Source: Beroe ovata
Taxonomy: Eukaryota > Ctenophora > Nuda > Beroida > Beroidae
DNA length: 64,000 nucleotides
Assembly (NCBI GenBank): GCA_946803715.1
Contig: CAMPET010000198.1
Span: forward strand, 8,231-72,230
Direction: 5' to 3'
The notes under the pieces are model-generated. The model was not told the DNA's origin. It saw nothing but the letters and a program-made list of their open reading frames with translations, and did not search any database. Below, piece after piece: positions 58,618 through 64,000 of this stretch. The first letter of the stretch is position 1. Each line of letters begins with the position of its first letter. Both the position numbers and the translations under genes were made by a program.

Positions 58618-59868
58618 TTATATAGTGCATGGCTGCATGAGTAACCACCTGAATATAGCACTTGGTTCACAGGGAAAGTCATGCTGGTCTATATGCCCCC
58701 CAACACGAGAGTAGGGAGTCTTGGAGCCCGCCAATTCATGGTGTATGGGGACCACACCTCGGCTACTGGGTGGTGGGGCGGCGGGTGCCACACCACAGTC
58801 ATATCCGAGCAGCTGGCAATCAGCCAGGTAGAACTCCTTATACCTCCTCTGGAGATCACTCGGCAACGACAGAAAGACCGGCTCCCACGCGAGTGCAGGC
58901 GGTGGTGTGTCTCCCACTATTGATTGCGGAGGCAGTCCTAGAGTCTGGATAATGTAGTGTGTGTCTCGGGAGAAAGTGGCTAGATCCACAACGGCTAAGT
59001 AGTGGAATGAACATGGCGAACAGAGGGTGAAAAGTGGCTCCCATAGCTCGTCAGAGAGGCCACCTGATAGAATAGCGGCAGAGAACTCGATAAAAGTGGG
59101 GAAGGGCGGGTTATGGTAGGGGTTATTGCGGTCATAGTGGAGTTCAGACAACCCAGATTGGATAAAATCAGCAGCTGAAGACAAGAGAGCACGCTTCTCC
59201 TGGTCAGCAAGATGGCGGGGGTCACGCTGATCATACAATATCTGCCTGCCAAACTGGATGAAATTTCTGTGACATATCTCGGCGTGCTGTTTACACATGA
59301 CCTCAAACAGCATGTGGTACACAGATACGATACGTTCGAATGGGTGCCCCGTTATCAGGAAGCTGTAACTTCGTCCTTGAGTCTGATTATCCCTGTCAAA
59401 AACATGACAGTTTTGAAACGAGTTTGAGCCCTGACATCTACCGTTGTAGCTGGGCTGTGTCATGATACTGGTCCACTGAGCGCTAGCAGGGCTGGACACT
59501 GAGCACCAACTCAGATATGTACTATTTGCCGGAATATCCGCCACCGATATCGGCAGGGAGGGGCGCACAGCGCCACAATATCTCTGCACTCGATCCAGCC
59601 TATCTGACATGGCCCGTGGGGCGGGAGATGAAACTGCATCCCATCCATCATGATGAGATGGATAGGCGGGGATAGGACTCCCCTCATCCACCAGTCTTTC
59701 AACACGGGTGGGGAGCTCCATATTGTGTCCAGAAATTGTCAGCTCCTGCTCACTTTGTCTACTGACACGCAGGTGCCATAAGGATATGATCACAAACACG
59801 GCGATTGAGAGGATAAAGAGTAATCTGGTGAGCCTGCATTGAGATATACTTCTCAGGAAGTTCGGCAT
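58618..59868 (-). CDS. Carbohydrate sulfotransferase-like (HNK-1ST/CHST family), PAPS-binding residues lost
   Basis: A single open frame of 416 residues with type II Golgi topology: short cytosolic tail, signal anchor at about 14-33 (LLFILSIAVFVIISLW), stem, then the sulfotransferase domain. Family landmarks are the 5'-PSB region SWCSVSSPASAQWTSIM, the 3'-PB region ITGHPFERIVSVYHML, FTLCSPCSFHYLAVVDLATF and LQRRYKEFYLADCQLLGYDC. Active members read CPVPKVGCTNWK and VRHPFERLVSAYR, so the 5'-phosphosulfate lysine (here Ser) and the 3'-phosphate arginine (here Gly) are both missing. The frame is intact, with N-glycosylation sites (NST, NQT), so the gene is probably expressed but may not transfer sulfate. 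An acceptor tttacag/gaa lies 17 bases before the ATG, suggesting a 5' UTR intron. Same strand as, and just upstream of, the MINPP-like exons. Confidence 0.82.
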   Translation of the reverse strand: MPNFLRSISQCRLTRLLFILSIAVFVIISLWHLRVSRQSEQELTISGHNMELPTRVERLVDEGSPIPAYPSHHDGWDAVSSPAPRAMSDRLDRVQRYCGAVRPSLPISVADIPANSTYLSWCSVSSPASAQWTSIMTQPSYNGRCQGSNSFQNCHVFDRDNQTQGRSYSFLITGHPFERIVSVYHMLFEVMCKQHAEICHRNFIQFGRQILYDQRDPRHLADQEKRALLSSAADFIQSGLSELHYDRNNPYHNPPFPTFIEFSAAILSGGLSDELWEPLFTLCSPCSFHYLAVVDLATFSRDTHYIIQTLGLPPQSIVGDTPPPALAWEPVFLSLPSDLQRRYKEFYLADCQLLGYDCGVAPAAPPPSSRGVVPIHHELAGSKTPYSRVGGHIDQHDFPCEPSAIFRWLLMQPCTI

Positions 59869-59884
59869 ATTTCAGCGCTCCATT

Positions 59885-61340
59885 TCCTGTAAATTGACAA
59901 TCAGTTCGGAATTCCACGTTAACGATCAGGGTGAGGGGAGAAACATTCATTAGTCATGCATATTTGCATGCCAACATCTGATGTTTTCTACATTTATTTC
60001 TTAAATGTCGGATGGCACATATATTGTCAATTATGAAAGCCAAGTTTTGGTATTTGTCTGTGGTTGTTAGATGGCGTTTAAATTGTATATCAATTGTATA
60101 TCGGATGGGCACCTATCGCGCTATGCTGCAAGCTGTTGCAACGTTGCTATGGCTCAATTAAACGCGCATGCCCTGTAAGTGTACAATTGGTAAGTGTATA
60201 AATATCATATTATGAGTACTGAGGTGGAACTGTAATCTTTGCGTAGCCGTCCCGTTACTAGCCACTCAGCCCGATATAATCATAGTATTAGATCAGCCAA
60301 TCAGTAATCAATTATCGATATAATATCTTGAGTAGCTATAACTATAAGCATCTCGGCTTCAACGGATTTACAGATAACTATCAGCTCGTTTGGAAGCTGG
60401 ACCTCAGTTAATCACACTGGCTATCAACTAGGTTTCCACTAATCCTATACCATTACATTCATAGGCTAATATAGACAATTGACATACATAGGTGAAGGTA
60501 GACAATTTCATGATACGATCAGGACTTGACACAAGACGATACGAAGACTTATCAGAGTACTCGACAGATATTATTGTAGAGACATTGGAGAAGGGGTAGA
60601 AAGTAGGATAAGTGCCCAGATTTCACAACATTTCCTCGCATTGCTATTGACCTTGTCGGGACCTATATTGGCTCCTTTGATCGTACATCTCCCATTGGCA
60701 ATCCCATTGACATGAGTGGTTCAATCGCGTTAATGAAGTTGAACTAATGCTCAGTGTAGCTATCATGACTTATCACGTTACTTTGCCCTTATTCAGCGTA
60801 TAAAGTCATGAAACTTAAACCCTTCACCTGCTATATAACACGGACTAAAATAACCTAATGCCAACATTTATATGATTGCAATCGAATTAATGCCGATAAC
60901 TGATGATTTTTGAGTGGCGTGCGCGGCTCACAACAGTAGCCAGCGGGTGTTTGTGTGTGTCATATCACCATGGCCGAGTGTTTGGTGTATCAGAGCGCAA
61001 ACACGTAGGTCATACGATAGCAGGGCAGCTCATCTGTCATCCTAGGATGACAGATGAGCTACCGCAGCATTCATCACCGTTTTACAATAGTTAGACCTAC
61101 TTTCACCGTCAGTACTTTTATATTCCGAAGGTAGTTTTTGCTGTTGGAAGTGATTTTTTTACAGATTTTACCCCTGATATTTGTCGAATAATGTCGAGTT
61201 CAACACGAGACTGCGTATCAAGGAGATTGCCATCGTTTTGATAATGTTATCTTGAGAGTTGAAAGGACGCAACATTCGCCTCAGCCAATCAACTGTAGGA
61301 ATCTTAAAATTCCGTCTACTCAGTATTCTCACAGACATAC
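59885..61340. other. Spacer upstream of the CNBD2-like gene
   Basis: AT-rich, about 1.4 kb. Contains an octamer-like catgcatatttgcatg at about 59956 and the palindrome at 61027. No convincing MINPP N-terminal exon was recognised on the minus strand. Confidence 0.45.
61027..61060. repeat. Perfect 34-bp palindrome without spacer
   Basis: The left half agctcatctgtcatccta (17 bases plus one) is followed directly by its exact reverse complement, centred on CCTAGG at 61041-61046. All 34 positions match. Confidence 0.95.
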
Positions 61341-63810
61341 ATGAATCACCGGCTTGGGATTGACGATGACGTATGCAGCATCACGAGTAGCAGGGGCGGC
61401 ACGTCACGCCGGAAGACCTGCTCCGTATCTTGGGCGGGCGACAAGAACGGGTACCCGCGCGCGGGAAGCAGCGGAAGTGGTAGTACCACTTCCACCTTCA
61501 GAACGAACCGGTCACGGCAAGCTGGAAGGAGATCTAACCGGAAGACTAGCACTCCCGCACCCAGTTCGAGGCAAAATGGGCGGTATTCTCAAACCATGGT
61601 ATACCCTTCCTTAAACAATAAGAAGGGTCTGAGTATGGAGGAGATTGCCATGAAGAAAAAGAAGGTGAATAGAAATTAGAGTTGATCATTCCTGCTACAC
61701 ACAGTCACACGCAGTCACACACACATACAGATACACAGTGCACACACACTGTCGCACACAGACAAACGAACACACTCACACACAGGAATACAAACACACA
61801 ATACATACTCAATATTGCGGATTGTTTCAGGCGAGAGAAAGGTGGAAAAATGTCGGCTACTGCATGATAATGGTCAGTTCAGCTGCCTCAGAGTTCCAAA
61901 AACTGTGAGTTTTAATTGGGATGGATCTCCTAGATCAGGGAGAGGGAACATGGCGGAGTGCAGTGGGAACATGGGGGAGGGAACATGGGGGAGGGAACAA
62001 TGGAACATGGGGAACAATGGAACATTGGAAAGGAGGCAACATGGGGAACAATGGAACATGGGGAAGGAGGGATCAGGGAACATGGGGAAGGAGGGAACAT
62101 CATGGAGGCCGGACACATCAAGGAGGGCACACTTGAGTGAGAATAATGACTAATCATGCCTATTGCTAAGTTATGGGGAAACCAATCAGCCAATCAGTAT
62201 CATCGTTTGCGGGTGACTTGCGGCGTCGCATGAGTATGACATGGTATGACATGGTATGCTACAGTATGAGTATGACATGGTATACTACAGGGAGATGACT
62301 AGGAAGAAGATAGAAATGCAGCAGGATAAAATCAAATCATTCCTCGGTGAAAAGGAACACGAGGCCGAGCGAAGACAGATGTTCGATCCATCGCTTTACA
62401 AAAGACGCAAAGACGAGGTATATAGTTCAAGATTTGAGAATTGAGACTAAAACTTGCGGCTGCCGCAACTGCTTCAAAAAGAGAAAACTTTGAAACACGC
62501 CACCTCAGATTTACTTCACTCGAGAGCTTGAATATGTTGCCCGTAATAAAAGACGGGAGCGCACTGAGGCACACATCAGATCACTGAGACTGGTGTTGAG
62601 AGAGTGCACAGCTTTCGCCGCTTACCCGGACTACGTGAGTATAACTGTACAACAGACGCTGTGGTGACACTACGAGCAAGTGGCATATTGATGACACTAC
62701 TTTTGACAGATCACTGACACCACTCTACAGTCTATAGCATAGAATTGACACCGCACTATGTCATTCACTGACACTTAAGTCTATGACACATCGCGGACGT
62801 TGAACTGACACGTGGTGTAATAGTGGCTGACGCCTGACATACACGGTGTTAGCGACCTTTGCATATCACTGATCCAGGCCCAGATAGAGATGACAAGACT
62901 GGGTATACTGGAGGGGTATGGGAGAGGCCGAGTTCTCCTAAGGGAAGGACACAGGCCAGAGAAAGTGTATTTCATACTCTCTGGAACAGGTTTTAATCCT
63001 TCACTGTGCTCCCTCTCTCTCATATATACTCTTTACTGGGGAAATATTAATTTGGACATCACAATGACAGTTGTACTGACAAAGTGTGACAAGGACCTTG
63101 GCAAGGACGTGACTGTACAGATCATGGGGAAGGGAGAGATATTTGGAGATACAGAAGTTCTCGAGGGAGGGCGTCGTCCTGCTACTGTAACCACGTGTCT
63201 CGATGTACTCTTCTGGAGTGTTGATGCCGAGGTGATCCATTGATGAGCTCATCATTGAGTTTTTATTGATGAAAAACACTACGATGGCCATCGATTTTGT
63301 TACTTCAGAAATATTCCCTACATTTTTGGTAGAACCCGGTTCCTGCATCGTACTTAGAGCTTACGGCCACAATAATACCAAGGAATTACAGTTATAAGTG
63401 CAACATATTTCATAATATTGAGCAATAATGCGGCAGGATTTCAAGAACTCCATGACAAAGAGTGAGGAAGAGTTCAGGAATGTGCCGAATCAAGAGAAGT
63501 CAGAGAACGGAGATCAAGCGACAAATGACGGCGGTGATACAGGTGATAAAGGTGACACAGGTGATATGTTGAGTGTCGCTGCTTGTGCAAGGTCCGCAGT
63601 ATACCCTTTTCTCAGGTTAGCAATGTACAGCCGTGAAATAATGCTAAACATCTGTGCTACCTATGCACTGATAGTTCTCGAAAAAATGGGAAATGACAAT
63701 GACAGTTGACAATAATCATTCATCATGACCAGGTCACTCTCTTGGTTTAAAGATGTGCCAACAATGAAATTCCTTGAGGATCCAAAAGCTGCACCTTTGG
63801 TCTACTACAG
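61341..63810 (+). CDS. CNBD2: Cyclic-nucleotide-binding-domain protein (CNBD2-like), 3' end beyond window
   Basis: The exons are 61341-61664, 61831-61904, 62291-62417, 62509-62634, 62878-62989, 63071-63231, 63437-63591 and 63733-63810, then a donor (cag/gtacgg); 385 residues so far, all phases matching. The N-terminal 108 residues are basic and Ser/Gly-rich, probably disordered. A helical region (ARERWKNVGYCMIMV; KRRKDE) follows, as before the domain in CNBD2. The cyclic-nucleotide-binding fold (about 218-310) shows ILEGYGRGRVLLREGHRPEK, VYFILSGT, and the phosphate-binding cassette GEIFGDTEVLEGGRRPATV, where family members that bind cAMP/cGMP have GE-x5-RxA. Here GE and RRPATV are kept. CNBD2 of mammals is a testis protein needed for sperm, and QRICH2 is also a sperm gene. 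The identification rests on layout and is less sure than the domain call. Confidence 0.82.
61690..61805 (+). repeat. (CA)n-rich tract
   Basis: Imperfect CA repeat filling intron 1 of the CNBD2-like gene. Confidence 0.9.
61938..62112 (+). repeat. GGGAACATGGGGGAGG minisatellite
   Basis: About ten variable copies of ggaacatggggaacaatgg or gggaacatgggg(g)agg in intron 2 of the CNBD2-like gene. The frames crossing it are repeats, not genes. Confidence 0.9.
62229..62290 (+). repeat. Tandem repeat duplicating the CNBD2-like exon 3 acceptor
   Basis: The unit atgagtatgacatggtatgc-tacag occurs twice with an extra partial copy. Both tgctacag (about 62264) and tactacag (62290) are possible acceptors, and the second is used in the model. 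Confidence 0.75.
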
Positions 63811-64000
63811 GTACGGAAGCGCAATTTCTGGATGAAATGATTGACACAACGAAAGATAACCATGGAAATTATCGAACATCAAGCGTGGTTACCTACATGA
63901 AATCAGGATATTTATTGAGAGATCCAATATTGAGTTTCCCTTGCATAGGGAAAATTGAGAAAATGTTTCTAAACTATTATCTGACAAATTTCCCAATTTA

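Noticed and set aside
58662-59427. Plus-strand frames over the sulfotransferase-like gene
   Set aside because: Antisense shadows; only the minus-strand frame shows family motifs.
1-64000. CRISPR arrays, bacterial operons or phage genes
   Set aside because: Tandem repeats here lack regular unique spacers, and genes are intron-bearing animal genes.

Overview
This window is animal (metazoan) nuclear DNA, most likely from a marine invertebrate. It has multi-exon genes with GT-AG introns, large AT-rich introns and spacers, very many (CA)n/(TG)n microsatellites, short inverted-repeat elements, and animal gene families: Cdh1/FZR1, RALGPS, QRICH2, class IA PI3K, lamin B receptor, MINPP and carbohydrate sulfotransferase. 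Two of three initiator tRNA-Met copies carry the animal-type C33. Phylum cannot be settled by eye. There are no bacterial operons, CRISPR arrays or phage features.

Layout. (1) 1-799, +: last exon of an FZR1/Cdh1 WD40 activator of the APC/C. (2) 800-9834: spacer rich in repeats, including a foldback MITE. (3) 9835-12636, +: eight-exon class A GPCR. (4) 13829-21144, +: twelve-exon RALGPS-type Ral GEF (RasGEF plus PH). Its introns hold a long-arm inverted-repeat element, a smaller MITE and, on the opposite strand, a TATA-box mini-gene for a secreted acidic peptide. (5) 22574-41476, -: sixteen-exon QRICH2/DUF4795 sperm-flagellum-type protein with two possible C-termini; an intronless GPCR (31612-32700, +) sits in one intron. 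(6) 41477-42762: shared CpG-rich head-to-head promoter region. (7) 42763-45960, +: intronless full-length class IA PI3K catalytic subunit, followed by an intronless F-box/LRR gene (46328-47452, +). (8) 48259-54712, +: sixteen-exon lamin-B-receptor-like membrane protein with three initiator tRNA-Met copies in intron 5. (9) 56375-58267, -: MINPP-like histidine phosphatase, 5' part not found. (10) 58618-59868, -: single-exon carbohydrate-sulfotransferase-like gene. (11) 61341-63810 and beyond, +: CNBD2-like cyclic-nucleotide-binding protein, running off the window.

Exon chains were built by hand. Every junction quoted keeps the reading frame and uses GT/AG, and total lengths divide by three, but none is confirmed by transcripts.

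The genes are not an operon, but some patterns stand out. Three neighbouring genes (LBR-like, MINPP-like, sulfotransferase-like) keep open frames while losing signature catalytic residues. Four exon-intron junctions lie inside or against tandem repeats. The LBR-like gene carries three extra symmetric phase-1 membrane exons. A nested secreted-peptide gene in a RALGPS intron looks undescribed.
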